DNA of 64,000 bases. It comes from Nocardia yamanashiensis NBRC 100130. Lineage in GTDB: Bacteria > Actinomycetota > Actinomycetes > Mycobacteriales > Mycobacteriaceae. The DNA is taken from positions 124,001 to 188,000 of the forward strand of contig NZ_BDCD01000018.1 in NCBI RefSeq assembly GCF_001613325.1, given 5' to 3'. The position numbers and the translations under genes were made by a program. Each line of letters opens with the position of its first letter. Position 1 is the first letter of the stretch. This document shows, piece after piece, positions 14,623 to 24,891 of the stretch. The notes beneath the pieces were generated by a model, which did not search any database, was not told the origin of the DNA, and saw only the letters and a list, made by a program, of their open reading frames with translations.

Positions 14623-15681
14623 ATGGGCACCGGAACAACCGCGGCGGCGACATTGCTCGCCGCCGCGCTACTCACGGCCCCACCCGCCACCGCCGACGGA
14701 CCCGGTCGTGAATTCGACCTGCAAGCACACCGGGGCGGCGCCGCGCTGATGGTTGAGAACACCCTCCCGGCCTTCACGAATGCCCTCGCACTCGGCGTCA
14801 CCACCCTCGAACTGGACGTCCAGCTCACCTCGGACGGATACGCGGTCGTCACCCACGACCGAGATCCCAGTCCCGACAAGTGCATCGACACCGCCCCCGC
14901 GACGCCGAACGATCCCGACTTCCCCTACGTTCCAGGCACCAAATACATCCGCAACCTGACCCTCGCCCAGGTCCGCACCATCGACTGCGGCTCGAAGGCC
15001 CTGGCCGCCTTCCCCGGTCAGCGCACCGCCCCGCAATCCCGAATGCCGCTGCTGTCAGAGGTTTTCGACCTGGTGCGCGCACGCCGAGCCGACGACGTGA
15101 TGCTCAATGTCGAAACCAAAGTGGAAGCCGCCGCCCCCGAACAGACCGCGCCTCGCGAGCAGTTCGTGAATGTCGTTGCCGACGAAGTCCGGAAGGCGGG
15201 AATGACCCGCCAGGTCACCATTCAAAGCTTCGACTGGGGCGCACTCATGCTGATGCGCCGCGTCGCACCGGAACTCCCGCTGGTCGCCCTCACCAGCGGA
15301 CAGCAGTTTCTCCAGGCAGGCGAACCAGGCGCCTCCCCTTGGCTGGGCGGCATCGACATCGACGACTTTCCGGGCTCCCTGCAAGAGAAATACGTATCCG
15401 CCGCAGCATCTTTCGGCGCCGATGCAGTATCCCCAGTGCATGGCGATCCACAGGACGGCTCCATCGCGGACCCGGGGTATCGGCCGTTCACCACAAGGGA
15501 ACTCGTCGACGCCGCCCACCGGCGCGGAATGCGCGTGCTGCCCTGGACGGTCGACGATCGCCCCACCATGACCGCCCTGATCGAGCTGGGCGTCGACGGC
15601 CTCATCACCAACCGCCCCGACCTGCTGCGGACCGTCCTGTCCGAGTACGGCTTCCGGCTACCGGCGCGACACACCGGATAG
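14623..15681 (+). CDS. glpQ: Secreted glycerophosphodiester phosphodiesterase
   Basis: The 352-residue product has a signal peptide (LLAAALLTAPPATADG, about residues 8-25) and then the GDPD TIM barrel. Catalytic residues are visible: LQAHRGGAALMVENTLPAF (His and Glu, residues about 34-52), LELDVQLTSDGYAVVTHDR (Glu-x-Asp and second His), and near the C-terminus LPWTVDDRPTMTALIELGVDGLITNRPD. The enzyme hydrolyses glycerophosphodiesters to glycerol-3-phosphate and an alcohol outside the membrane, supplying phosphate and glycerol. It has the inserted loop with CIDTAP...TIDCG, a likely disulfide pair. It is followed 9 bp later by the DUF5302 gene. Confidence 0.9.
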   Translation: MGTGTTAAATLLAAALLTAPPATADGPGREFDLQAHRGGAALMVENTLPAFTNALALGVTTLELDVQLTSDGYAVVTHDRDPSPDKCIDTAPATPNDPDFPYVPGTKYIRNLTLAQVRTIDCGSKALAAFPGQRTAPQSRMPLLSEVFDLVRARRADDVMLNVETKVEAAAPEQTAPREQFVNVVADEVRKAGMTRQVTIQSFDWGALMLMRRVAPELPLVALTSGQQFLQAGEPGASPWLGGIDIDDFPGSLQEKYVSAAASFGADAVSPVHGDPQDGSIADPGYRPFTTRELVDAAHRRGMRVLPWTVDDRPTMTALIELGVDGLITNRPDLLRTVLSEYGFRLPARHTG

Positions 15682-15690
15682 GGTGAATCC

Positions 15691-15903
15691 ATGGCCGATG
15701 AAAATGAAGTCCCCGCTGAGAATCTCGCGGGCGAAGCTACGGAGTCGCCGGAGGAGGCGACCAGACGGAAGTTCCGGGAAGCACTCGAGCGGAAGAACGG
15801 CCACGCGTCCGCAGGCGGTTCGTACCACAATGGCGGCAAGGTCCGCGGTGCGCACACTCAGGCGGGTGGCAAGCGCACCTTCCGTCGCCGGGCCGGCGGG
15901 TAA
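15691..15903 (+). CDS. DUF5302 family small basic protein
   Basis: The 70-residue product, from ATG 15691 with GGGTGA upstream, matches the actinobacterial DUF5302 pattern: an acidic N-terminus, EEATRRKFREALERKN in the middle, then a glycine- and basic-rich tail GGKRTFRRRAGG. The tail suggests nucleic-acid or ribosome association, though no role is proven. It lies 9 bp after glpQ and ends just before the shared terminator with the tmRNA gene. Confidence 0.8.
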   Translation: MADENEVPAENLAGEATESPEEATRRKFREALERKNGHASAGGSYHNGGKVRGAHTQAGGKRTFRRRAGG

Positions 15904-15920
15904 GCGCTAGCGCGAACGAC

Positions 15921-15950
15921 GAAGGCCCGGTCCTGGTGGACCGGGCCTTC
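15921..15950. terminator. Bidirectional terminator between DUF5302 and tmRNA genes
   Basis: A perfect 13-bp stem GAAGGCCCGGTCC / GGACCGGGCCTTC with loop TGGT lies between the convergent genes. It can end both transcripts. Confidence 0.85.
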
Positions 15951-15954
15951 TCAG

Positions 15955-16324
15955 TGGAGCTGCCGGGAATCGAACCCGGGTCCTCCGCCGCATTTTCAGG
16001 GCTTCTCCGTGTGCAGTTCGCTATGCCTCTGCTCGGATCTCTCGGTCACGCGAACAAGCCGAGATGACGATCCCAGCCGCTGTTAGGTGTCCTGTCCGCC
16101 GCCGCGGCCGCGACGGACAGTAGAGCCCTCTAGCTGATGCCAGGGACCGGGTCGAGGGCGAACCCGGGCTGACAGACACGCTTCGTTGCTTAGGCAGCGA
16201 GAGCGTAGTCGCGCTGATTGGAATCGGCGCTTATAGGGTTACAGCGACGCTTATACGGTGGTCTCCTGCCTGCACCGACACGCTTCCCCTGAATCAACGT
16301 ACGCAGTCGAAACCGTTCAGCCCC
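15955..16324 (-). ncRNA. ssrA: tmRNA (transfer-messenger RNA)
   Basis: The minus strand runs from GGGGCTGAACGGTTTCGACT (5' end at 16324) to GGTTCGATTCCCGGCAGCTCCA (3' end near 15955), about 370 nt. The 5' GGGGCUG pairs with 3' CAGCUCC as a tRNA-like acceptor, and the T-arm GGTTCGA is intact. The tag frame reads ADSNQRDYALAA followed by TAA near 16190-16230, one residue different from the mycobacterial ADSHQRDYALAA as I recall it. It rescues stalled ribosomes with SmpB, whose gene lies 84 bp upstream on the same strand. The CCA end is not fully encoded. Confidence 0.95.
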
Positions 16325-16408
16325 GAGCTGTTTCATCCGATTCAGATGAACTACCCGGCTCTCACCGGGCCACCCATAGTAACACCGCGCAAACAGCGGA
16401 TCATCCCA

Positions 16409-16897
16409 TTAACCGCGCATGCCTTTGATGCGGCGGCCGAGCTCACGGGTGATCTCGCGTTCGGTGGTGCGACGAGCCAGGTCCTGGCGCTTGTCGTGCT
16501 CCTGCTTGCCCTTGGCGAGGGCGAGTTCGACCTTGACCTTGCCGTCGGAGAAGTACATGGACAGCGGAACCAGGGTGAGGCTGGACTCCTTGGTCTTGCC
16601 GACCAGCTTGTCGATCTCGCGCCGGTGCAGCAGCAGTTTGCGGCTGCGGCGCGGCGTGTGATTGGTCCAGCTGCCGTTGCCGTACTCGGGAATGTGCAGG
16701 CCACGCAGCCAGACTTCACCGTCGTCGATGGTGGCGAAGGCGTCGACGAGCGATGCCTTGCCTTCACGCAGGCTCTTGACCTCGGTCCCGACCAGCGCGA
16801 CTCCCGCCTCGTAGGTGTCCAGGATCGAGTACAGATGCCGCGCCTTGCGGTTGGTCGCGATGGCCTTGCGCCCCTTCTCCTTCATAACGGTCAACAT
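16409..16897 (-). CDS. smpB: SsrA-binding protein SmpB
   Basis: The 158-162-residue product has the SmpB core: ATNRKARHLYSILDTYEAGVALVGTEVKSLREGKASL, then GLHIPEYGNGSW, LLLHRREIDKL, LVPLSMYFSDGKVKVELALAKGKQEHDKR and a basic C-terminal tail RELGRRIKGMRG that reaches the decoding centre. The true start may be ATG 16885 (MKEKGRK), four codons inside; neither ATG has a clear ribosome-binding site. SmpB binds tmRNA for trans-translation. It sits directly before ssrA, the usual actinobacterial pairing. Confidence 0.96.
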   Translation of the reverse strand: MLTVMKEKGRKAIATNRKARHLYSILDTYEAGVALVGTEVKSLREGKASLVDAFATIDDGEVWLRGLHIPEYGNGSWTNHTPRRSRKLLLHRREIDKLVGKTKESSLTLVPLSMYFSDGKVKVELALAKGKQEHDKRQDLARRTTEREITRELGRRIKGMRG

Positions 16898-16933
16898 TAT
16901 CGGTCAGGGCCAGCCATTTATTCCGAGGCCGGG

Positions 16934-17248
16934 TCAGGCGATGATTTTGAGACCGATCACGCAGGCCACGATGCCGCCGAGCAGCAATATCTTGAGCGCG
17001 GAGACCGGCTCGGTCCCGGTGGCCATGGCGTAGGCGACGGTGAGGACCGCGCCGGTGCCGACCCAGACCGCGTAGGCGGTGCCGACGGGCAGCCCGCGCA
17101 TGGCGTAGGCGAGGCCGGCCATGCTGGCGAGCAGGGCGACGCCGAACACGAGCGAGGGGGCGAGGCGGGTGAAGCCTTCGGACTTGCCGAGGGCGGTGGC
17201 CCATACGGCTTCGAAGACGCCCGAGGCGAGCAGGACGATCCAGTACAT
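16934..17248 (-). CDS. SMR family exporter, probable guanidinium exporter (Gdx type)
   Basis: The 104-residue, four-helix product has the SMR hallmarks: WIVLLASGVFEAVWATALGKSEGFT with the essential Glu at residue 13, then PVGTAYAVWVGTGAVLT in helix 3. The G-x-A-Y-A-V-W motif and the W-A-x-A-L-K/G-x-S-x-G-F-T motif fit the Gdx/SugE subgroup rather than EmrE multidrug pumps. The guanidine-III riboswitch in its leader makes guanidinium the probable substrate, exported in exchange for protons. AGGAGG lies 6 bases before the ATG. That SD can pair with the riboswitch 3' strand. Confidence 0.9.
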   Translation of the reverse strand: MYWIVLLASGVFEAVWATALGKSEGFTRLAPSLVFGVALLASMAGLAYAMRGLPVGTAYAVWVGTGAVLTVAYAMATGTEPVSALKILLLGGIVACVIGLKIIA

Positions 17249-17253
17249 GACGA

Positions 17254-17267
17254 GCCTCCTGAGAGGC
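17254..17267 (-). promoter_or_regulatory. Shine-Dalgarno-sequestering hairpin of the SMR gene
   Basis: On the minus strand GCCTC-TCAG-GAGGC forms a 5-bp stem whose 3' arm holds the AGGAGG SD of the exporter. Its 5' arm is also the 3' strand of the riboswitch helix, so the two folds exclude each other. Confidence 0.65.
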
Positions 17268-17306
17268 CGTCTTGTCGCTGACCGGGTACGGCTCCATCGT
17301 CCGGGG
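17261..17306 (-). promoter_or_regulatory. Guanidine-III (ykkC-III) riboswitch
   Basis: The leader on the minus strand contains CCGGACGA, then GCCGTACCCGGTCAG, then GACAAGACGGC, the conserved string of the guanidine-III class as I recall it, with one extra C (CAGCGACAAG). GGAGCCGT pairs with ACGGCCTC (one A-C mismatch) as the pseudoknot-closing helix, and CCGG pairs with CCGG. It ends 13 bases before the exporter ATG. Binding guanidine should hold the 3' strand and free the SD, an ON switch acting on translation. Confidence 0.9.
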
Positions 17307-17411
17307 TTCCATCGAGGAACCACTTCCACCATTGCAAAGGCCCGGCAAGCCGGGCAAATTCCCCGGTGGTGAGTTCGGTCTCCACTCACGAGAAGTATTG
17401 CGGGAGAACGA

Positions 17412-17443
17412 GAAAGGCCCCCAACCGGAGTTGGGGGCCTTTC
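17412..17443 (-). terminator. Terminator after tRNA-Glu
   Basis: A 14-bp perfect stem GAAAGGCCCCCAAC / GTTGGGGGCCTTTC with loop CGGA lies immediately downstream of the tRNA. It separates the tRNA from the riboswitch-controlled SMR unit. Confidence 0.9.
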
Positions 17444-17444
17444 T

Positions 17445-17520
17445 TGGTAGTCCCGACGGGATTTGAACCCGCGCTACCGCCTTGAGAGGGCGGCGTCCTA
17501 GGCCGCTAGACGACGGGACC
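17445..17520 (-). tRNA. tRNA-Glu (CUC)
   Basis: This is a 76-nt gene with encoded CCA. Acceptor arm GGTCCCG pairs with CGGGACT; the anticodon arm reads CCGCC-CTCTCAA-GGCGG, placing anticodon CTC; the T-arm has GGTTCAAATCCC. All arms pair. Confidence 0.95.
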
Positions 17521-17685
17521 AGGAGCTTTACTGCGATCCGTGGACCGCGGCAGCTCCGAAAGCTTATCGCGGGAGCGCTCAGCATCCAAATCCGCTGGCT
17601 AACGGCCATCCCGAGGTCGATTGCGCACAGCCGCGCAGCCGCTCACGCACCACCCGGCAGTCCACTTACGCGAGTCCGCGCCCGG

Positions 17686-17739
17686 TTACGCGCAGTCCGG
17701 CGGCAGCTCGACTTGCCCGTAGCCGGGCGGCAGCTCGTC

Positions 17740-17766
<27 letters not shown>
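17686..17766 (-). repeat. 27-bp tandem repeat crossing the recQ stop codon
   Basis: Three 27-bp units run in the recQ frame: unit 1 encodes DELPPDYA and the stop, unit 2 DELPPGYGQ, unit 3 VELPPDCA and a stop. Unit 2 has CAA where units 1 and 3 have TAA. Confidence 0.85.
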
Positions 17767-19893
<2,127 letters not shown>

Positions 19894-19963
19894 GCCGGCA
19901 ATCCTACGGACACCGGCAGACACCGATCCAGCCGTTGCCAACTTCGCGCACCGACACGCCGAC

Positions 19964-20869
19964 TCACTCCCGCACGTAGAAGCGCAACGCCAGATAGGCC
20001 GTCAACGCCGCGAACCCGATACCCACCGGAGTCACGATCAACGCCACGGTCGCGATGTCGTCCCCGGTGATGCGCGGCAGCACCTGATCGTTGAACAGGC
20101 TGCCCAGCGCCCGGTTGATCACCAGCGGCTGCGCCACGAACAATCCGCCCACCGCCAGCACCGCACCGGCCAGCGCGGCCAGCACCGCCTCCAGCAGGAA
20201 CGGCAGCTGCGTGTACCAGCGGGTCGCGCCGACCAATCGCATGATCGAGACCTCGGTCTTGCGCGCCATGGCGGCCACGTGAACCATATTGGCGATCAAC
20301 AACAATGCCGCGATGGCCTGCAGAGCCGCCAGCCCGAACGCCGCATTCCGCAGTCCGACAAAGAAACTCACCAGCCGGTCCACGATGTCCATATCGTTGA
20401 GCACCGTCATGACGCCCGGCCGCTTGGCGAAGTCGTCGTAGATGGACCGGTACTTGGTGACATCGTCGAGCTTCACCCGGAACGAGGCCGGCAGCCCGTC
20501 CTTGCTCACTTCGTCCGCGAGCCCCGGCTGATCCTTGAAGGTGGTCTCCTTGACCTCCTTCACCGCGTCCGCCGAGTTCACGAACTGCACGCTCGCCACA
20601 TCCGAATGCTTCTTCAGGTCGGCCATGAGCGTCTTGCAGGTATCGGCGGTGCAGTCCGGATCGGTGCGCGAGACCTCGTCGTCCAGGTACAGCCGGATCT
20701 CCACCCGCTGCACGTAGTAGTCCTCGATCTTGTCCGCCATGCGCACCGCCAGCAGCCCGCCGCCCAGCATGGTCAGCGAGACCGCCGTGGTCAGGATCAT
20801 GGCGATGGTCATGGTGATATTGCGGCGCAGGCCGGTGAAGACCTCGCTGAACAGGAATCCGACGCGCAT
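19964..20869 (-). CDS. ftsX: Cell division protein FtsX
   Basis: The 301-residue product has the FtsX plan: an N-terminal cytoplasmic stretch, helix 1 (ITMTIAMILTTAVSLTMLGGGLL), an extracellular domain (residues about 45-165) with the Cys pair DPDCTADTCKTL, and three C-terminal helices. FtsX forms a membrane complex with FtsE that activates peptidoglycan hydrolases (RipC in mycobacteria) during growth and division. Its ATG directly abuts the ftsE stop, so the pair is translationally coupled. The extracellular disulfide is a feature of mycobacterial FtsX. Confidence 0.95.
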   Translation of the reverse strand: MRVGFLFSEVFTGLRRNITMTIAMILTTAVSLTMLGGGLLAVRMADKIEDYYVQRVEIRLYLDDEVSRTDPDCTADTCKTLMADLKKHSDVASVQFVNSADAVKEVKETTFKDQPGLADEVSKDGLPASFRVKLDDVTKYRSIYDDFAKRPGVMTVLNDMDIVDRLVSFFVGLRNAAFGLAALQAIAALLLIANMVHVAAMARKTEVSIMRLVGATRWYTQLPFLLEAVLAALAGAVLAVGGLFVAQPLVINRALGSLFNDQVLPRITGDDIATVALIVTPVGIGFAALTAYLALRFYVRE

Positions 20870-21558
20870 TACCGGCCCACCCCGTACACGCCCATCTCCT
20901 CGTCGCGGACCAGGCGGCCGCGATCGAGTTCCACCACGCGCCGGCGCATGGCGTCGACGATGGTGTTGTCGTGGGTGGCCATCACCACCGTGGTGCCGGT
21001 CCGATTGATGCGTTCCAGCAGCGTCATGATGTCCTGACTGGTCTCCGGATCGAGGTTGCCGGTCGGTTCGTCGGCCAGCAGCACCAGCGGCCGGTTCACG
21101 AAGGCCCGGGCCAGCGCGACCCGTTGCTGCTCACCACCGGAGAGCTCGCTGGGCAGCCGGTCGGCCTTGCCCGAGAGCCCGACCATGTCGAGCGCCTCGG
21201 GCACGGCGCGATTGATGAAGGTCCGCGACTTACCGATCACTTCCAGCGCGAACGCCACGTTCTGTTCCACCGACTTCTGCTGCAGCAGCCGGAAGTCCTG
21301 GAACACGCAGCCGATGCGCTGACGCAGTTTCGGGACTTTGCGGCCCGGTAGCTTGTCGACTCGAAAATCGGCCACCCAGACTTCTCCGGTGGTCGGCTTC
21401 TCGTCTTTGAGCAGCAGACGCATGAAGGTCGACTTGCCGGAGCCGGACGGTCCGATCACGAAAACGAACTCGCCTTTTCCGATGTCGACGGAGACATTGT
21501 CCAGCGCGGGCCGCGTCGAGGTCGGGTACGCCTTACTGACACTCCGCAGGCTAATCAC
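20869..21558 (-). CDS. ftsE: Cell division ATP-binding protein FtsE
   Basis: The 229-residue ABC ATPase (GTG start) carries Walker A GPSGSGKST at residues about 37-45, Q-loop CVFQDFRLL, signature LSGGEQQR and Walker B VLLADEPTGNLD, then the switch His in ATHDN. The Q-loop FQDFRLL is characteristic of FtsE. It powers FtsX. The operon order continues upstream through a 55-residue membrane protein, a MscS-type channel and prfB, as in mycobacteria. Confidence 0.95.
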   Translation of the reverse strand: MISLRSVSKAYPTSTRPALDNVSVDIGKGEFVFVIGPSGSGKSTFMRLLLKDEKPTTGEVWVADFRVDKLPGRKVPKLRQRIGCVFQDFRLLQQKSVEQNVAFALEVIGKSRTFINRAVPEALDMVGLSGKADRLPSELSGGEQQRVALARAFVNRPLVLLADEPTGNLDPETSQDIMTLLERINRTGTTVVMATHDNTIVDAMRRRVVELDRGRLVRDEEMGVYGVGR

Positions 21559-21615
21559 GAGGTCCGAGTGTACCGAGACCTGACCGTTACCCGGCCGCGC
21601 CGCGCAGACACGCCG

Positions 21616-21783
21616 TTAGCGGGCGGATGGCTCAGCTGTGCCAGGCAGATGGTTGCTGAGCATGGTGTTGACGATCGGGGTGTAGTCGGTGTGGCTCTGT
21701 GTATCGGGCTTGACGAACAGGTACAGCACGAACGTGGCGATCCACACGGTGAGCAGGATCGCCGTGGACTTACGTGTTTTCAC
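21616..21783 (-). CDS. 55-residue single-helix membrane protein between ftsE and mscS-type gene
   Basis: The reading frame from GTG 21783 to TAA 21616 gives a basic start VKTRKSTA, one helix ILLTVWIATFVLYLFVKP (residues 9-26), and a polar tail rich in Asp, Ser and His. The GTG lies 14 bases inside the 3' end of the MscS-type gene, a typical coupled arrangement. In M. tuberculosis an uncharacterised membrane protein gene (Rv3103c) occupies the same slot between ftsE and the channel gene, as I recall. The protein here is much shorter. I infer an accessory to the FtsEX or channel complex at most. Confidence 0.6.
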   Translation of the reverse strand: MKTRKSTAILLTVWIATFVLYLFVKPDTQSHTDYTPIVNTMLSNHLPGTAEPSAR

Positions 21784-22627
21784 TGAGACCCTCCCGGCGT
21801 AGTGCAGCGGCGACTCGCACGCGCAGCTCCCGCCCGACTTCGAACTGTTTGCCCGGCAGTGTCCGGGCCACCATCTTGATGTTCATCTGGTTGACGGTGA
21901 GATCTTCGACACCCATCACGGTGGGTTCGTCGAGCAGCAGCGTCTTCAACTTGCGATCGGCGAAGGCTTTGGCGCCCACGTCGTGCAGGACTTCGTTGAC
22001 CTTGTTGATATCGGCGGTCGCGGGGACGGGCACGTCGATTGCGGCACGCGCCCAATCCTTCGACAGATTGGTCACTTTCACGATCTGGCCGTTCGGTACG
22101 GTGATCACTTCGCCGTCGGCGCTGCGCAAGGTCGTGATGCGCAACGTGACGTCCTCGACCGTACCCTCCGCGTCCTGAGCCGATCCAGTGACGGCGATGC
22201 GCACCACATCGCCGTAGCCGTACTGCCTTTCGGTGATCAGGAAGAATCCGGCGAGCAGATCCTGCACGATGCGCTGGGCGCCGAAACCGAGCGCGGCGCC
22301 GAGCACCGCCGCGGGCGCGACCAGACCGGTCAGCTGGAATCCCAAGCGCTGCAAGACTTCCAGACCGACCAGGAAGTACACGATGGACAGCACCACCCAG
22401 GTGACGACCTGGGCGAGCGCGTGCCGATGCTTGGCCGCCTCCGACCGCACCAGCGAATCGCTGGAGCGGAAGGTGGCGTCGATCTTGCGCGTGATCCGGT
22501 CGCGCACAAAGGTTGCCGCGCGACTGAACAGCATCGCGCCGACGATCAACAGGACGATCTCGAGTCCGCTGGACCGGACCCAATTACCTAGATCGGCTCC
22601 GGTGCCGGCGGCGAGCATCGAACTCAT
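21770..22627 (-). CDS. MscS-family mechanosensitive ion channel
   Basis: The 285-residue protein has two or three N-terminal helices and the MscS pore-lining segment with Gly/Ala spacing, GLVAPAAVLGAALGFGAQRIVQDLLAGFFLITERQYGYGDVV (residues about 105-145), then the beta domain (VEDVTLRITTLRSADGEVITVPNGQI). That last string is the family signature. It opens under membrane tension and releases solutes in hypo-osmotic shock. It starts 6 bp after the prfB stop, so it is cotranscribed with prfB and ftsEX. Confidence 0.92.
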   Translation of the reverse strand: MSSMLAAGTGADLGNWVRSSGLEIVLLIVGAMLFSRAATFVRDRITRKIDATFRSSDSLVRSEAAKHRHALAQVVTWVVLSIVYFLVGLEVLQRLGFQLTGLVAPAAVLGAALGFGAQRIVQDLLAGFFLITERQYGYGDVVRIAVTGSAQDAEGTVEDVTLRITTLRSADGEVITVPNGQIVKVTNLSKDWARAAIDVPVPATADINKVNEVLHDVGAKAFADRKLKTLLLDEPTVMGVEDLTVNQMNIKMVARTLPGKQFEVGRELRVRVAAALRREGLSENT

Positions 22628-22633
22628 AAAGCG

Positions 22634-23758
22634 TTACCCCTGGGTTGTCTGCTGCTCCCGCATACGCCAGCGGATGCCGCTCTCGATGAAGGCATCGAGA
22701 TCGCCGTCGAGCACCGCGGTGGGGTTGTTGACCTCATAGGCGGTACGCAGATCCTTGACCATCTGGTAGGGATGCAAGACGTACGAACGCATCTGGTTGC
22801 CCCAGCTCGCGCCCTCGTTGGTCTTGAGCGCGTCCATCTGGGCGCGCTCCTCCTGCCGCTTGCGCTCGAGCAGCTTGGCCTGCAGCACCCGCATGGCCGA
22901 AATCTTGTTCTGCAGCTGCGATTTCTCGTTCTGACAGGTGACGACGATGCCGGTCGGAATGTGGGTCAGGCGGACCGCCGAGTCGGTGGTGTTGACGGAC
23001 TGACCGCCCGGGCCCGACGAGCGGTACACGTCGACGCGGACTTCGTTCTCGTTGATGTCGATGTGGTCGGTGGTCTCGACCACGGGCAGCACCTCGACCT
23101 CGGCGAAGGAGGTCTGGCGGCGGCCCTGGTTGTCGAACGGGCTGATGCGCACCAGGCGGTGCGTGCCCATCTCGACCGAGAGGGTGCCGTAGGCGTACGG
23201 CACCTTGACGGCGAAGGTGGCGGATTTGATGCCCGCCTCTTCGGCGTAGGAGGTGTCGTAGATCTCGACCGGGTACTTGTGGCGTTCGGCCCAGCGCACG
23301 TACATGCGCATGAGCATCTGGGCCCAGTCGGCGGCGTCCACGCCGCCCGCGCCGGAGCGGATATTGACGAGCGCTTCACGCTTGTCGTACTCGCCCGCGA
23401 GCAGGGTCCGGACCTCGACGGCTTCGATGTCGGCGTGCAGCGAAGAACGCTCGGCATCGGCGTCGGCGAGGGCTTGCGTGCGCGCTTCGCCCTCTTCGTC
23501 CTCGGCCAATTCGTAGAGCACCGGCAGGTCTTCCAGACGCTGCCGGAGATCGCGCACGCGACGCAGTTCGGCCTGCGCGTGCGAGAGCTCGCTGGTCACT
23601 TTCTGAGCGTGTTCCTGGTCGTTCCACAGCTCTGGGTCCGCGGCCTGGTGCTCGAGCTCGTCGATACGACGAGCCAGCTCGTCGATGTCGAGCACGGACT
23701 CGACAGTCTTCAGAGTCGTGTCGAGTTCAGCCAGGTCAGCAGAGACGTCAGGATGCAC
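22634..23758 (-). CDS. prfB: Peptide chain release factor 2
   Basis: The product of about 374 residues has the RF2 coiled domain, then IRSGAGGVDAADWAQMLMRMY, the tripeptide-anticodon region and the catalytic loop SSGPGGQSVNTTDSAVRLTH containing GGQ. There is no in-frame UGA near the 5' end, so the programmed frameshift of E. coli prfB is absent, as is usual in actinobacteria. I place the start at GTG 23758 (VHPDVSADL) by comparison with mycobacterial RF2; TTG 23767 is the alternative. It terminates translation at UAA and UGA. Confidence 0.95.
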   Translation of the reverse strand: MHPDVSADLAELDTTLKTVESVLDIDELARRIDELEHQAADPELWNDQEHAQKVTSELSHAQAELRRVRDLRQRLEDLPVLYELAEDEEGEARTQALADADAERSSLHADIEAVEVRTLLAGEYDKREALVNIRSGAGGVDAADWAQMLMRMYVRWAERHKYPVEIYDTSYAEEAGIKSATFAVKVPYAYGTLSVEMGTHRLVRISPFDNQGRRQTSFAEVEVLPVVETTDHIDINENEVRVDVYRSSGPGGQSVNTTDSAVRLTHIPTGIVVTCQNEKSQLQNKISAMRVLQAKLLERKRQEERAQMDALKTNEGASWGNQMRSYVLHPYQMVKDLRTAYEVNNPTAVLDGDLDAFIESGIRWRMREQQTTQG

Positions 23759-23876
23759 GGTGTTCAAGGCTACTAGTCCTATCTAGATCGATGAAACAAG
23801 AGGGAGTACGACCCGCGCGGGGTCCCGCACTCGTTCATCAACCCGGGAAGCCGCCACAGCAGTGACAGCCGGACCT

Positions 23877-24734
23877 TCAACCTGCGACGGCGCGTAATCC
23901 ACCCGGGCGGCGACCGACCAGTCGGTCCAAGGCCACGGCGGTGGTGTCGTCGGCCGGGAGATAGATCATGACGAACTGATCGTCGTCGGCGGAGAGCTCG
24001 AGGGTTTCGTACGCGAGCCGCAGCGCGCCCGCCTCGGGATGGGTGAGCCGCCCGACCCCATTGGTATCGGGCAGACCCGGAATCGTCTCCATGCGACGGG
24101 TGAACTCCTGACCGACCAGCACGGTCAGCTCGTCGATGAGCTCGCGCACCTGCGGATCGGCGCGCCCCGGCCCCTGCTTCAGGGTCGCGACCACCTTGTC
24201 CGCCTTGTGTTCCCAATCGGGGTAGGCGTCGCGCGCCCGCGGATCGGTCAGCACGTAGCGGGCGTAATTGCCCGGCAGGCCATTGTCGAGGAGGCCGATC
24301 GGCCCGAAGAGCTGCTCGTATCCCGTTGTGCAGGCGATGATCTCGCTGAGCCGGTTCATGAGCGCGGCGGGGGCGGGCTCGAGCTGATCGAGAATCGCCC
24401 GCACCGCCGGGCGCACCCGGCGATTCGGTCCCTGGCCGCCCAGGCAGTTGAAGGACGGCTCCGCGGCCTTGCCCAGGCGCAGCAGGTGCACGCGCTGCGA
24501 GGCCGTCATGCGCAGTGCGTCGGCGAAGGCGGACAGCACCTGTGGCGAGGGATTGCGATCGCGGCCCTGTTCGAGCCGGGTCAGGTATTCGATGCTGACG
24601 CCGGCGAGCGTGGCCAGTTCGGAGCGGCGCAGTCCGGGCGTGCGGCGGCGCGCGCCGGCGGGCAGCCCCACCTCGGCGGGCGTGACGGCTTCCCGGCGCA
24701 ATCTCAGGAAGAGTCCCAGCTCGTTATCGCTCAC
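23877..24734 (-). CDS. XRE-family regulator with MmyB-like ligand domain
   Basis: The 285-residue product starts with the actinobacterial HTH of this group, ELGLFLRLRREAVTPAEVGLP and RTPGLRRSELATLAGVSIEYLTRLEQGRDRNPSPQVL (residues about 5-68). It is followed by the MmyB-like PAS-type domain (NRLSEIIACTTGYEQLFGP, NYARYVLTDPRARDAYPDW, RLTHPEAGALRLAYETLEL). Such regulators usually repress a divergent oxidoreductase gene and respond to a small hydrophobic ligand. That is the arrangement here: the FMN reductase gene starts 157 bp away on the other strand. Confidence 0.9.
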   Translation of the reverse strand: MSDNELGLFLRLRREAVTPAEVGLPAGARRRTPGLRRSELATLAGVSIEYLTRLEQGRDRNPSPQVLSAFADALRMTASQRVHLLRLGKAAEPSFNCLGGQGPNRRVRPAVRAILDQLEPAPAALMNRLSEIIACTTGYEQLFGPIGLLDNGLPGNYARYVLTDPRARDAYPDWEHKADKVVATLKQGPGRADPQVRELIDELTVLVGQEFTRRMETIPGLPDTNGVGRLTHPEAGALRLAYETLELSADDDQFVMIYLPADDTTAVALDRLVGRRPGGLRAVAG

Positions 24735-24891
24735 CGTTCGAAAGTAGCAAGCCCGGGCAAGCGAAATCAGGGGCTGAGGGTATCCCTGTCACTACCACCC
24801 TCGAGCTGGCCTCCCTGCGGGTCACGAAGCGCAGCAATGTTGTTGCCGAGCGGCCGGACAGGTCGCGGTGAACTCTCGAAGGAGTAGTCCC

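Noticed and set aside
22634..23767. Programmed frameshift in prfB
   Set aside because: The frame is continuous from start to stop and no in-frame TGA with a CTT slippery site occurs near the 5' end.
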